DNA from: Candidatus Rhodoferax mariagerensis
GTDB lineage: Bacteria; Pseudomonadota; Gammaproteobacteria; Burkholderiales; Burkholderiaceae_C
DNA: 64,000 nt
Direction: 5' to 3'
Assembly (NCBI GenBank): GCA_016719055.1
Contig: JADKAW010000013.1
Location: 1 to 64,000, forward strand
Part shown: in pieces, positions 34,491 to 43,420 of the stretch
Position numbering within the stretch: the stretch's first letter is position 1
Layout of the letters: every line of letters begins with the position of its first letter
The notes under the pieces: model-generated
Told to the model about the DNA's origin: nothing
The model's database searches: none
Seen by the model: the letters and a program-made list of their open reading frames with translations, nothing else
Made by a program: the position numbers and the translations under genes

Positions 34491-34784
34491 TCAATCCAGC
34501 AACAGCATCAGGATCGGGGTCAGGTCGCTGCTGACCTTGACGGTGGCAGACACCGATGGCCCTGGTCCGCTGACATTGACACCCGTCACGGTATAGATGG
34601 TGGTGGTGGCAGGTGTGACGTCGCAGGTGGCAGCATGCGCTGCAACGCAGGTGCCGCCGCTGGGTGTGCCGTCAGACCAGTTGTACGACGTGGCCGCTGG
34701 GGTGCAACTGGCCGTGAGTCTGGCGGTGCCGTGTTTGCGCACCGACGGCGGCGCGGCGCCTAGGCCGAACTTTGACCCCGCAAT
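34491..34784 (-). pseudogene. C-terminal fragment of a DLTPILMLLLD-tailed exported protein
   Basis: The fragment reads LTASCTPAATSYNWSDGTPS, CDVTPATTTIYTVTGV and ends VSATVKVSSDLTPILMLLLD. It repeats the Ig/PKD-like module and C-terminal tail of the protein at 3226-4173. An in-frame stop precedes it at 34785-34787 and no signal peptide is present, so the 5' part is lost. It lies right beside transposase remnants. Confidence 0.7.
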
Positions 34785-34786
34785 CT

Positions 34787-34826
34787 AGCTGAAACCCAGT
34801 GTTTATGCGGGTTTCAGCTATTTTTT
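34787..34826 (+). terminator. Orphan hairpin with T-run
   Basis: AGCTGAAACCC and GGGTTTCAGCT form a perfect 11-bp stem with an 11-nt loop, followed by ATTTTTT on the plus strand. No plus-strand gene lies upstream for at least 400 bp, so it is an orphan terminator or the end of a decayed mobile element (see 34901). Confidence 0.65.
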
Positions 34827-34900
34827 CGCTTCAATATGTACCCATGTAATATGACTACTTTTCTTGATTTTTTATAATTATTGACGTAATATTTGCAGTC

Positions 34901-35053
34901 ATGTACATCGAATCCGTGCCCAACCGCAACTCGCCCCCTGCGGACCTGTTGCGAGAGTCGTTTCGTGAAGATGGCAAAGTCAAGAAACGCACTCTGGCCA
35001 ATCTTTCGTGCTTGAGCGCGGAGGTCATCGAAGGCCTTTGTGTACGCCACTGA
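34901..35053 (+). pseudogene. N-terminal remnant of an IS1634-type transposase
   Basis: MYIESVPNRNSPPADLLRES followed by FREDGKVKKRTLANLS matches the N-terminus of IS1634-family (IS4 superfamily) transposases, in which this stretch is strongly conserved. After about 45 residues the frame runs out of similarity and stops at 35051-35053. The rest of the element is missing; the following sequence belongs to an unrelated gene fragment. Confidence 0.75.
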
Positions 35054-35207
35054 CCTGCGCGCCCTCAAAGCCTTTCAGGTGGACTATCCCGAAGCCCAGG
35101 TGTGCCTGCTCTACATGGGGCTTGAGGCAATCAAGATCAACGGCGTGTTGTGCTTGCCGTGCGATACCTTCCTCAGAAACTTGAATCCTGGAGGTTCGAT
35201 TTTTTGA
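35040..35207 (+). pseudogene. C-terminal remnant of an AAA ATPase with DUF4143
   Basis: In a different frame from the transposase piece, YATDLRALKAFQVDYPEAQV then LLYMGLEAIKINGVLCLPCD then FLRNLNP matches the end of AAA/DUF4143 ATPases (DxxALKxF...DYP.A, ly.G...i.GI.clP...FL). The 5' part is absent; the join to the IS1634-type fragment is near 35038. A deletion or IS-mediated fusion is the simplest explanation. Confidence 0.65.
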
Positions 35208-35242
35208 GGGCACGCCCAAAGGGAATGGCGGCAACTTCAATG

Positions 35243-35300
35243 AATAAATTGACCTCTAGCCCTTATGAATAAAACGTAGTTAGCTATTTATATGATAGCG
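35243..35300 (-). repeat. AAGGGCTA-class intergenic repeat
   Basis: On the minus strand AACGCTATCATATAAATAGC, TAACTACGTTTTATTCATA and AGGGCTAGAGG follow the repeat consensus. It lies between the ATPase fragment and the TSUP permease. Confidence 0.75.
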
Positions 35301-35333
35301 TTTTGATCTTTTTGTAGGTGCGACAATTGGACG

Positions 35334-36092
35334 ATGGAGTTTCTGATCGTTTCTGTCGCCAGCCTGTTTGCCGGGTTTGTAGACTCGATTGTTGGCGGTG
35401 GCGGCTTGATTCTGATCCCCGCCCTGTTTGCAACATTCCCCAACGCGCACCCGGCCACGCTGTTTGGCACCAACAAAGGCGCGTCGGTCTGGGGCACCGG
35501 GTTTGCCACCTGGCAATACAGCCGTCGGGTTCAGTTGCGCTGGGTGGCGCTGTGGCCAGCAGCCGCGGCGGGGTTGATCGGCTCCCTGGCCGGTGCCTGG
35601 CTGGTGACAGTGGTGTCACCCGATTTTTTGCGCAAGGTGTTGCCGCTGGTGCTGGTGCTGGTGCTGGTGTACACCATTTTTAAAAAAGAGCTTGGGCGCA
35701 AGCACACGCCACTTTTTTCAGGCTTGCACGAGCAGTTGATCGCCGCCGCCATTGGTTTGAGCATCGGGTTTTATGATGGCTTTTTTGGGCCGGGGGCGGG
35801 CAGCTTTCTGGTGTTTTTATTTGTACGGCTGCTGGGTTATGACTTTTTGTATGCGTCGGCCTCTGCCAAGCTGGTGAACACCGCCACCAACTTCTCGGCG
35901 CTGATGCTGTTTATTGCCAAAGGCCACATCTGGTGGCATTTTGTGCTGGTCATGGCCATCGCCAATGTGCTGGGTAGCTTGCTGGGGACTCGGCTGGCGC
36001 TCAAACATGGCACCGGTTTTGTGCGCGTGGTGTTTCTGCTGGTGGTTAGCGCGCTGATTCTGAAGACCAGCGCTGATGCTTTTGGGCGCTAG
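35334..36092 (+). CDS. TSUP (TauE/SafE) family permease
   Basis: 252 residues and about eight membrane helices. The family motif is in the first helices, FAGFVDSIVGGGGLILIPAL, and is repeated in the second half as GFYDGFFGPGAGSFLVFLFV. TSUP permeases export or import small sulfur or carbon anions such as sulfite, sulfoacetate or taurine. No sulfur gene is nearby, so the substrate is open. The ATG at 35334 is the first in frame. Directly after the stop is palindromic repeat copy 2, and the gene lies between IS remnants and a hipBA module. Confidence 0.88.
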   Translation: MEFLIVSVASLFAGFVDSIVGGGGLILIPALFATFPNAHPATLFGTNKGASVWGTGFATWQYSRRVQLRWVALWPAAAAGLIGSLAGAWLVTVVSPDFLRKVLPLVLVLVLVYTIFKKELGRKHTPLFSGLHEQLIAAAIGLSIGFYDGFFGPGAGSFLVFLFVRLLGYDFLYASASAKLVNTATNFSALMLFIAKGHIWWHFVLVMAIANVLGSLLGTRLALKHGTGFVRVVFLLVVSALILKTSADAFGR

Positions 36093-36095
36093 GCA

Positions 36096-36227
36096 CCCGT
36101 TGACGTATCGCTTGCGGTATTGAAGCAGCCCTTGCGCACCCGCAACAGCATCGGCGCAGCAGCCGGTAGGGGCGGGGCCGATTTCTGGTACTCCAGCATG
36201 AGGCCCCGCCCCTGCCGGCTGTTGCGC
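36096..36227. repeat. Long palindromic repeat, copy 2
   Basis: Arms 36154-36179 and 36202-36227 pair over 26 bp with only two wobble positions. The 22-nt loop at 36180-36201 is GATTTCTGGTAC then TCCAGCATGA. The 58-bp left flank (36096-36153) is shared with copy 1. It starts 4 bp after the TSUP stop. Confidence 0.87.
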
Positions 36228-36274
36228 AGCACACAAGCCTGAAGCAAGCGCCAACAACCAGTGCACCACAATGC

Positions 36275-36330
36275 TTCAAATTAAATAGCGGCTAGCGCAA
36301 TTGACATAAGGGCTAGAGCCATTTTATTCA
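36275..36330 (+). repeat. AAGGGCTA-class intergenic repeat
   Basis: AATTAAATAGCGGCTAGCGC, then AATTGACATAAGGGCTAGAG then CCATTTT is a compact copy of the repeat. It lies between the palindromic repeat and hipA. Confidence 0.7.
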
Positions 36331-36345
36331 TACAGGTCCGTATCC

Positions 36346-37620
36346 CTACACGATGTCAGGCGCGTCCATCCGAAAAAATGAGCCGGGCAGCATGGCACCG
36401 TCCAACATCTCCAAAGTACGACTTTCAATGCCAAGACCTGCAAACAGCGCTTTCCACCCCTTGACCACCTCCAGCATGGCGCTCACCTGAGCCTGCGCAT
36501 CCTCGCGCGACAGGCCAAACACATCGCATCTGGACAGCAGGTTATAAAGACTGGCCGATCGCCCAAAGTTGCCTGCGTTAAGCGCCAAGTCTCGCCGCTC
36601 CTGGGACACAAGGGCAACGGGAACGATGTCGTAAGCTGGCGAAAGTCGCCAGCCTGCGCTGGTTTGAATCAGCGCATGGTTGCGCGGATGGTCGTCATTG
36701 TTGGTGACCATGGCATTGAACACCATGCGCCGAAATAGCTCACGCCGATCCTCATCCGGCTTGACGGACCAGCGCCGCAGTTCATCCGCCAGCAGCAGAT
36801 ACGACCAGCGCTCCCGACCCAAATAGCCATCTTCAGCGTCCAGCACAGTCAGGCCCGATACCAAACCGTACCGGGCATAGGCCTTGGCGTCCGGGTTCCA
36901 CTCACGGTCGAAACGTTGCAGCATCAACACATCGCTGAGTCCGACTTTTTCCAGTCGCGTACCGCATACCCGCAGCCCGGCTGCGCGTGCGAGCGCCAGG
37001 GTGGCGAACTCAATGCCTTGGTTGTTGTGCCGGTCACCCTTCTCGGGCAGCTTGGCCAGCCAGATTTTTTGCGCGTCTTCGACCGTGACCTTGGGTCGAG
37101 CCCCGCCCATGCTGGTTCCTGGCTCGAGTTCTTCCAGGACTTCATCAGGCAGACGGCCATCTTCGTCCAATTTCTGGGCAGCCAGAATGAGTGACTGCAA
37201 CTGATGGGTCTGGTTGAACCGTCGATTTGGCCCCGGCGGATCGACCGACAGACCGAACCTGAGATTGCCTGCCCCATCGCCGGGTCCGTTAAGCAGGTAT
37301 TCCATCTCCTGGATGTCAGCCTCGGGTCGGTCGAGCTTGGCCTGAATGACGCGGCGCCCCCAGGCATCGGGACTGGCATCCCGGATGGCACCTGGGATAC
37401 CCTTGAGTTTGGTGAACTTCTGGGGTCTTTGCGTTAGTGGCAGCCGGTATTGATCCAGTGCCACTACGTTGTGCCGCGCAAGGTATTTTTTACCGTAAGT
37501 GAACGTGCCCTCAAACGCGCTGGAACCCACTTCCTTGATCTTGAGGGAGGCGCAAGGCACCCACTCAAAAGTCCCGGGCAGCTGAATATAGACGTAACAT
37601 GATTGTTCAGGTGCAGTCAC
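36346..37620 (-). CDS. hipA: HipA-family serine/threonine kinase toxin
   Basis: 424 residues. An N-terminal couple_HipA-like subdomain (TFTYGKKYLARHNVVALDQY) is followed by the kinase. The glycine-rich loop reads GTSMGGARPKVTVED, the catalytic motif is VTNNDDHPRNHALI, and the metal-binding segment is LSPAYDIVPV, all intact. HipA kinases phosphorylate a translation factor, typically glutamyl-tRNA synthetase, and induce dormancy. It follows hipB by 11 bp on the same strand. Length is usual for the family. The pair is bracketed by palindromic repeats, suggesting acquisition. Confidence 0.92.
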   Translation of the reverse strand: MTAPEQSCYVYIQLPGTFEWVPCASLKIKEVGSSAFEGTFTYGKKYLARHNVVALDQYRLPLTQRPQKFTKLKGIPGAIRDASPDAWGRRVIQAKLDRPEADIQEMEYLLNGPGDGAGNLRFGLSVDPPGPNRRFNQTHQLQSLILAAQKLDEDGRLPDEVLEELEPGTSMGGARPKVTVEDAQKIWLAKLPEKGDRHNNQGIEFATLALARAAGLRVCGTRLEKVGLSDVLMLQRFDREWNPDAKAYARYGLVSGLTVLDAEDGYLGRERWSYLLLADELRRWSVKPDEDRRELFRRMVFNAMVTNNDDHPRNHALIQTSAGWRLSPAYDIVPVALVSQERRDLALNAGNFGRSASLYNLLSRCDVFGLSREDAQAQVSAMLEVVKGWKALFAGLGIESRTLEMLDGAMLPGSFFRMDAPDIV

Positions 37621-37631
37621 GGCACGCCCTT

Positions 37632-37967
37632 TTAGAAATCGTTGTCATCCAAATGGGACGCTGACTTGCGGGCACGTTTTGCCCGGCTTGCGTTTTCCAG
37701 GATCTTGCCGTGGTCATCGGTATCAGGATGAGCCACGGCATCAACGGTGGGCAGCAGTCCAAGCACCCACAGAACGGTGCAAATGTTTCCGATGGCGATA
37801 CCCGCAGCCCCCTGTTCTATCCGGTAGAGGGTGCGACGATTGAGCTGGCAAGCCGCTGCAAGCTCATCTTGGGTCATCTGCCGACGCAGACGGGCAACCC
37901 GGATGCGCTCACCCAAGACTTGCAGTGTCTCGGTCACCTCAAAGGGGACTGGTTCAACGTTGGGCAT
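37632..37967 (-). CDS. hipB: HipB-like antitoxin, XRE helix-turn-helix
   Basis: 111 residues. An HTH_3/XRE domain at about 15-75 is clear: LGERIRVARLRRQMTQDELA, ACQLNRRTLYRIEQGAAGI. The C-terminal tail (RAKRARKSASHLDDNDF) is flexible and probably docks on HipA. It is the first gene of the hipBA pair and should repress the operon. Two TGCTTAATT repeats at 38025 and 38052, 58-93 bp before the start, are candidate operators. Confidence 0.9.
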   Translation of the reverse strand: MPNVEPVPFEVTETLQVLGERIRVARLRRQMTQDELAAACQLNRRTLYRIEQGAAGIAIGNICTVLWVLGLLPTVDAVAHPDTDDHGKILENASRAKRARKSASHLDDNDF

Positions 37968-38024
37968 GATTGATTTCGTAGAGCTGATCGGCTCAGCAGA
38001 TTTTACGCATGAAATTGAAAAATA

Positions 38025-38060
38025 TGCTTAATTGGGTTTTAAATGACTCATTGCTTAATT
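38025..38060 (-). promoter_or_regulatory. Direct repeats, candidate HipB operators
   Basis: TGCTTAATT occurs at 38025-38033 and 38052-38060, 27 bp apart (start to start, close to 2.5 helical turns), in an AT-rich leader of hipB. This is a candidate only. Confidence 0.35.
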
Positions 38061-38134
38061 TTATGAGTACTTTAATGCCCGTCTATTAAAAACTGACGCC
38101 CTCAGGAATCAAATCCTTTTCGACGACGACATCG

Positions 38135-38210
38135 GCGCAGCAGTCGGTAGGGGCGGGGGCCGATTTCAGGTACGCCAGCATGAGGCCCCCGCCCCTGCCG
38201 GCTGTTGCGC
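38135..38210. repeat. Long palindromic repeat, copy 3
   Basis: Arms 38135-38161 and 38184-38210 pair over 27 bp with three wobble positions and no true mismatch. The stem is one base pair longer than in copies 1 and 2, with the extra base present on both sides. The 22-nt loop (38162-38183) is GATTTCAGGTAC then GCCAGCATGA. Unlike copies 1 and 2 it has no shared 58-bp left flank. It lies between hipB and mrdA. Confidence 0.87.
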
Positions 38211-38263
38211 AGGGCACAGCCCACCTTGCTCAGCACTACATGCAGTTTTTTTTGAGGCGCTTT

Positions 38264-40258
38264 TCAGCGACTGGCAGACGCCGCTGATACAGCTGCTACG
38301 GCGGCGGAACCCGGCGCATTGGGCGGCCAGGGCACGCTGGCCGCCAGCCGTGGTTTGCCAATCGGTGCGCCCGCCTGGCCTTTGCTGACAGCGGCCAGGT
38401 CTTCGTCATTGGGGTACAGCCCCAATAACCAATAGTCAAACGTGCGGCGAGCAATGGGTGCGGCTGAAGCAGAACCAAAACCGGCATTTTCAACAATCAC
38501 CGCCAGCGCAATTTTGGGGTCATCGGCTGGGGCAAAGGCAATGTAAAGCGAGTGGTCGCGCTGGCGCTCTTCCATGCGTGAGGCCACGTATTTTTCGTTC
38601 TTGTTCAGCGACACCGCCTGCGCCGTGCCGGTTTTGCCGCCACTCAGGTAGCCAGCACCTGCAAACACCCGGGTGGAGGTGCCCTCCTGGGTCACACCGA
38701 CCATGGCGCGGCGAATGAAGTCCACATGCTCTTGCTTGTAACCCAGGTTTTCGGCGGTTTTTGGTGGCACCGGCACGCTGACACGGGTGCTGGCGTCTTG
38801 CGTGGCAATCACCAGATGGGGCGGGTGTTTGATGCCGTTGTTGGCCAGCGTTGCCGTGGCCTGGGCCAGTTGCAACATGGTGAAACTGTTGTAGCCTTGG
38901 CCAATGCCCAGTGAAATGGTTTCACCGGCGTACCACTTTTGCTGCTCAGGTCGTTTGAAATAGCTGCGCTTCCAGGCCTGACTGGGCAACACACCACGCA
39001 CTTCGCCATGAATGTCTATGCCGGTGATCTGGCCAAAGCCCAGCGGCTTTAAGAAGTCGTGCATGGTGTCCACGCCGAGTTCGTTGGCCAATGAGTAAAA
39101 GTAGGCGTTGCTGGACTCTACGATCGCCCGACGCATGTCCATGATGCCGCCGCGCTCGTTTTCCGGGCTGCCAAACCGGTGGCCGCCAAACATGTAAAAC
39201 CCCGGGTCATTGATCAGCGTACTGGTGGAACGGGTGCCGGTTTGCAAGGCGGCCATGGCCATGAAGGGTTTGAAAGTGGACCCTGGGGGATAGGTGCCAC
39301 GCAAGGCGCGGTTCAGCAGTGGTTTGTCGATGGATCCATTCAGCAATTGCCAGTTTTCCTGATCAATGCCGTCGACAAACAGATTGGGATCGAACGTGGG
39401 CTTGCTGACAAAAGCCAGTACCTCGCCCGTTTTAGGGTCCAGCGCCACCAAGGCCCCACGGCGCTCACCATACAGGTCCTCAATCAGCTTTTGCAGGCGG
39501 ATATCAATCGACAGCTTGATCGTATCACCGGGCGTTGAGGGCTGGCTGGCCAGGCGGCGCGTCGCCCGGCCACCCGCTGAGGTCTCCATGGCATCGACGC
39601 CAGTGATGCCGTGCAACTGGGCCTCAAAACTCTGCTCAATACCCAGCTTGCCGATGTACTCGGTGCCGCGGTAGTTGGCGGGGTCCTCGGACTCTTCGAG
39701 CGCCTCTTTTTCAGCAACGTTGATGCGTCCGATGTACCCCGTCACGTGGCCGGCCAGTTCACCGTAGGGGTAGTTGCGAAACAATCGGGCCTTGATGTCC
39801 ACCCCCGGAAAACGGTAGCGTTGGGCCGCAAACTTGGCCACCTCGGCATCACTAAGGCGACTGCGCAGTGGCAGTGACTCAAAATTTTTGGCCTCTTCAC
39901 GCAGCTTCTTGAAGTGTCTGCGGTCACGTGGGGTGATGTCCAGTACCTTGGCCAGCTCATCGATGGTCTGCTCCAGATTCGTCACTTTGGAGGGCGTGAC
40001 CTCCAGCGTGTAAGCCGAGTAATTGGTGGCCAACACAATGCCGTTGCGGTCCAGAATCAAGCCGCGGTTGGGCACCACCGGCACCACCGCGGTGCGGTTG
40101 TTTTCAGCCTGGGCACGCAGATCGTCGTGGCGCAGCACTTGCAGATAAACAAGACGCGCCACCACCAGCCCAAAACATACCAGCACGACCAGGCTGGCGA
40201 CCAGCACGCGCAGGCGAAAACGCGACAGTTCAACCTGAACATTGCGAATGACAGTCAT
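38264..40258 (-). CDS. mrdA: Penicillin-binding protein 2, MrdA
   Basis: 664 residues. There is one N-terminal membrane helix (LRVLVASLVVLVCFGLVVAR), a PBP dimerisation domain, and the transpeptidase domain with catalytic S327-T-F-K330 (GTYPPGSTFKP), the SSN motif (VESSNAYFYSL) and SGGKTGTAQ. It cross-links peptidoglycan in the elongasome with MreBCD and RodA. It is the fourth gene of mreB-mreC-mreD-mrdA, 6 bp after mreD. RodA, its usual downstream partner, is not next to it; the following DNA holds a repeat and hipBA. The C-terminus is Ala/Ser-rich. Confidence 0.96.
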   Translation of the reverse strand: MTVIRNVQVELSRFRLRVLVASLVVLVCFGLVVARLVYLQVLRHDDLRAQAENNRTAVVPVVPNRGLILDRNGIVLATNYSAYTLEVTPSKVTNLEQTIDELAKVLDITPRDRRHFKKLREEAKNFESLPLRSRLSDAEVAKFAAQRYRFPGVDIKARLFRNYPYGELAGHVTGYIGRINVAEKEALEESEDPANYRGTEYIGKLGIEQSFEAQLHGITGVDAMETSAGGRATRRLASQPSTPGDTIKLSIDIRLQKLIEDLYGERRGALVALDPKTGEVLAFVSKPTFDPNLFVDGIDQENWQLLNGSIDKPLLNRALRGTYPPGSTFKPFMAMAALQTGTRSTSTLINDPGFYMFGGHRFGSPENERGGIMDMRRAIVESSNAYFYSLANELGVDTMHDFLKPLGFGQITGIDIHGEVRGVLPSQAWKRSYFKRPEQQKWYAGETISLGIGQGYNSFTMLQLAQATATLANNGIKHPPHLVIATQDASTRVSVPVPPKTAENLGYKQEHVDFIRRAMVGVTQEGTSTRVFAGAGYLSGGKTGTAQAVSLNKNEKYVASRMEERQRDHSLYIAFAPADDPKIALAVIVENAGFGSASAAPIARRTFDYWLLGLYPNDEDLAAVSKGQAGAPIGKPRLAASVPWPPNAPGSAAVAAVSAASASR

Positions 40259-40264
40259 GGTGCG

Positions 40265-40795
40265 TCAGAGCGGACGATTGGCATCAGGGTCTGGGGCACG
40301 GCGCTGCGGCATCAGCAGCAGCACACTGATCACGGGCCACAGCAGCGCATCAATGACAGGTGCCAGCACAATCGGCCAGCCCGGAAAATCAGCCCCGGCC
40401 AGCAAGCGCACACACAGCGCCAGCCCATGCCCCACTACAAATAGCGGCAACATCTGGGCTGCCTGACTGGGCACGCTGAACCACAACAAACGTCGATGAA
40501 TGCCGATCGCCAGAAAACTCAACACGGTGTACGCAATCGCGTGCTGCCCCAACAGTGCCCCCTGGTGCACGTCCATTACCAAGCCCAGCACAAACGCGGC
40601 CGTGACGCCAACGCGTTGCGGCTGGTGGATGGTCCAGAACACCATGGTCAAGGCCAACAAGTCAGGCAACCAGGCCGCGCGTCCACCAGGCCCCATATTC
40701 AACAGCATATTCAGCGCTAAGGCCGCCAGCAGACTCGCCCAGATAAACAGCAAGCGCGCCGGCAGCAGCAGTTGTTGACCGCGCGGCATGATCAT
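40265..40795 (-). CDS. mreD: Rod shape-determining protein MreD
   Basis: 176 residues with five or six membrane helices (LLFIWASLLAALALNMLL, LDVHQGALLGQHAIAYTVL-like region, VLAPVIDALLWPVISVLLLM). It is an inner-membrane component of the elongasome. The start overlaps the mreC stop by 4 bp, and mrdA follows after 6 bp. Sequence is less conserved than its neighbours; the assignment relies on gene order plus hydrophobic pattern. Confidence 0.94.
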   Translation of the reverse strand: MIMPRGQQLLLPARLLFIWASLLAALALNMLLNMGPGGRAAWLPDLLALTMVFWTIHQPQRVGVTAAFVLGLVMDVHQGALLGQHAIAYTVLSFLAIGIHRRLLWFSVPSQAAQMLPLFVVGHGLALCVRLLAGADFPGWPIVLAPVIDALLWPVISVLLLMPQRRAPDPDANRPL

Positions 40796-41712
40796 GGTTT
40801 GCCTCCCTTTTTGGGTGCAGAGGCGGCTGGCGCGGGCTCTGGCCGGTCCAAAATCTGGCCCGTCAGGGTCTGCAGCACCAGCACATGCAGGCTGCTGTTC
40901 ACACGCGCCACCGGCTCACAACTGATGCGTGCAAACGCGGAGTCTGCACGACGCTCCACTTTTGTCACATGTGCCACGGCAAGCCCGGGCGGGTAAACAC
41001 CATCCACACCACTGGTGGTTAACAGGTCGCCCGCCTGCATGTCAACATTGGCATCCATGAACCTGAGCTCCAGCAAACTGCTGCGCGCGGTGGTATCCCC
41101 AAAGGCAACCCCCCGAACACCGGTACGGGTGTTGAGCACAGGAATCGCCTGATTCCTGTCGGTGACCAGCGTGACCTCGCTGACCAGCGGATAAACACGG
41201 GTGATTTGCCCCAGAATGCCGGCCTCATCAATGACCGGAGCGCCAGCCTGCACTGCTGCCAGCGCACCTTTGTCGATAATGACCTTGCGCGTATACGGGT
41301 CAGCCGCATCGTACAAAACCTGGGCTGCCAATGCCGGCGCATTCAGGCGCTGACGCATGTCCAGCAGAGCACGCAGGCGTGAATTTTCAAGCGTCAGTTG
41401 TTCCACCTGCTGGGCCCGTTGTGACTGCAGCCCCAGGCGGTATTGCGCTGCTGCTTCACTGGCTTGCGATGCCGTGAGTGACTCCAGGTAATGACTTCCG
41501 GTTTGAACCCAGATCACGGGCTGCAGCACGGTCCACTGCAAGGGGTAGAGCATGGTGGCAATCGCAGCTCGCAGCGGTTTGGCCACATGAAAGCGCTGAT
41601 CTGCCACCATCAGCAAGATCGCCAGCAGGCTGAAAAACACCAGCTTGCTCAGTGCTGATGGGCCCTGCCTGAAAAAAGGCGGTGGTGTGCCATCCAGCGT
41701 ACCCAGTGGCAT
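40792..41712 (-). CDS. mreC: Rod shape-determining protein MreC
   Basis: 306 residues. There is an N-terminal membrane anchor (LSKLVFFSLLAILLMVADQR), a coiled coil (QSQRAQQVEQLTLENSRLRA), then the beta-rich MreC core with VIIDKGALAAVQAGAPVIDE and ITRVYPLVSEVTLVTDRNQA. A Pro/Ala-rich tail ends the protein. It bridges MreB inside the cell with PBP2 in the periplasm. It starts 15 bp after mreB and overlaps mreD. Confidence 0.95.
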   Translation of the reverse strand: MPLGTLDGTPPPFFRQGPSALSKLVFFSLLAILLMVADQRFHVAKPLRAAIATMLYPLQWTVLQPVIWVQTGSHYLESLTASQASEAAAQYRLGLQSQRAQQVEQLTLENSRLRALLDMRQRLNAPALAAQVLYDAADPYTRKVIIDKGALAAVQAGAPVIDEAGILGQITRVYPLVSEVTLVTDRNQAIPVLNTRTGVRGVAFGDTTARSSLLELRFMDANVDMQAGDLLTTSGVDGVYPPGLAVAHVTKVERRADSAFARISCEPVARVNSSLHVLVLQTLTGQILDRPEPAPAASAPKKGGKP

Positions 41713-41727
41713 CGCTGTGTCGCCTGC

Positions 41728-42813
<1,086 letters not shown>

Positions 42814-42970
42814 TCACCCTGTAATGTGTTCAATAAAGTTGATTTTTCGGCAAAATATCATGCCGATTCAGGCTGCTGCCCAAAGGCGGGATAATACCCT
42901 ATGCCTGTGCTTTGGCCGCCTTCAAGCCCTGCGCTGGCCCGTTTTTACACCTTGTTTCGATTGAACAACC

Positions 42971-43270
42971 ATGTCCCTGACCCCCATCGATATCGACCGA
43001 CTGGCCCATCTAGCCCGACTCGGTCTGCAACCCAACGAGCGCGAGCGCCTGTGTACGCAACTCAATGATTTCTTTGGTATTGTTGAAAAAATGCGGGCTG
43101 TGGACACGTCTGGCATCGTGCCGCTGGCGCATCCTGTAGACGTGATTGGCAACATGGCGCTGCGCCTGCGTGATGATGTTGTTAACGAACCGAACCAGCG
43201 CGAAGCCAACCAGCGCAGCGCACCGGCTGTCGAAGCGGGCCTGTTTTTGGTGCCCAAGGTGATTGAGTAA
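42971..43270 (+). CDS. gatC: Asp/Glu-tRNA amidotransferase subunit C, GatC
   Basis: 99 residues. The GatC pattern is [59 protein letters not shown] and the end [17 protein letters not shown]. It stabilises GatA and contacts GatB. The gene opens the gatCAB unit, divergent from mreB. An AT-rich repeat region separates it from gatA. Confidence 0.96.
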   Translation: MSLTPIDIDRLAHLARLGLQPNERERLCTQLNDFFGIVEKMRAVDTSGIVPLAHPVDVIGNMALRLRDDVVNEPNQREANQRSAPAVEAGLFLVPKVIE

Positions 43271-43289
43271 ACTGAACGCTATTGTTTTT

Positions 43290-43375
43290 GCTTCAATTGC
43301 GCTATACATAATTTGCCTTTAGTCCTTATTGAATAAGCCCTAACAGCTATATTTTTCAAAGCAAAAATGCTATTT
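43290..43375 (-). repeat. AAGGGCTA-class repeat between gatC and gatA
   Basis: On the minus strand AATAGCATTTTTGC, then AAAATATAGCTGTTAGGGC and TTATTCAATAAGGACTAAAG are recognisable pieces of the repeat, partly duplicated or diverged. They fill most of the 150-bp gap. Confidence 0.6.
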
Positions 43376-43420
43376 TTCCAAATGCCATCCGTGCGGCACA
43401 TTGGCGTGGACTGAAACATC

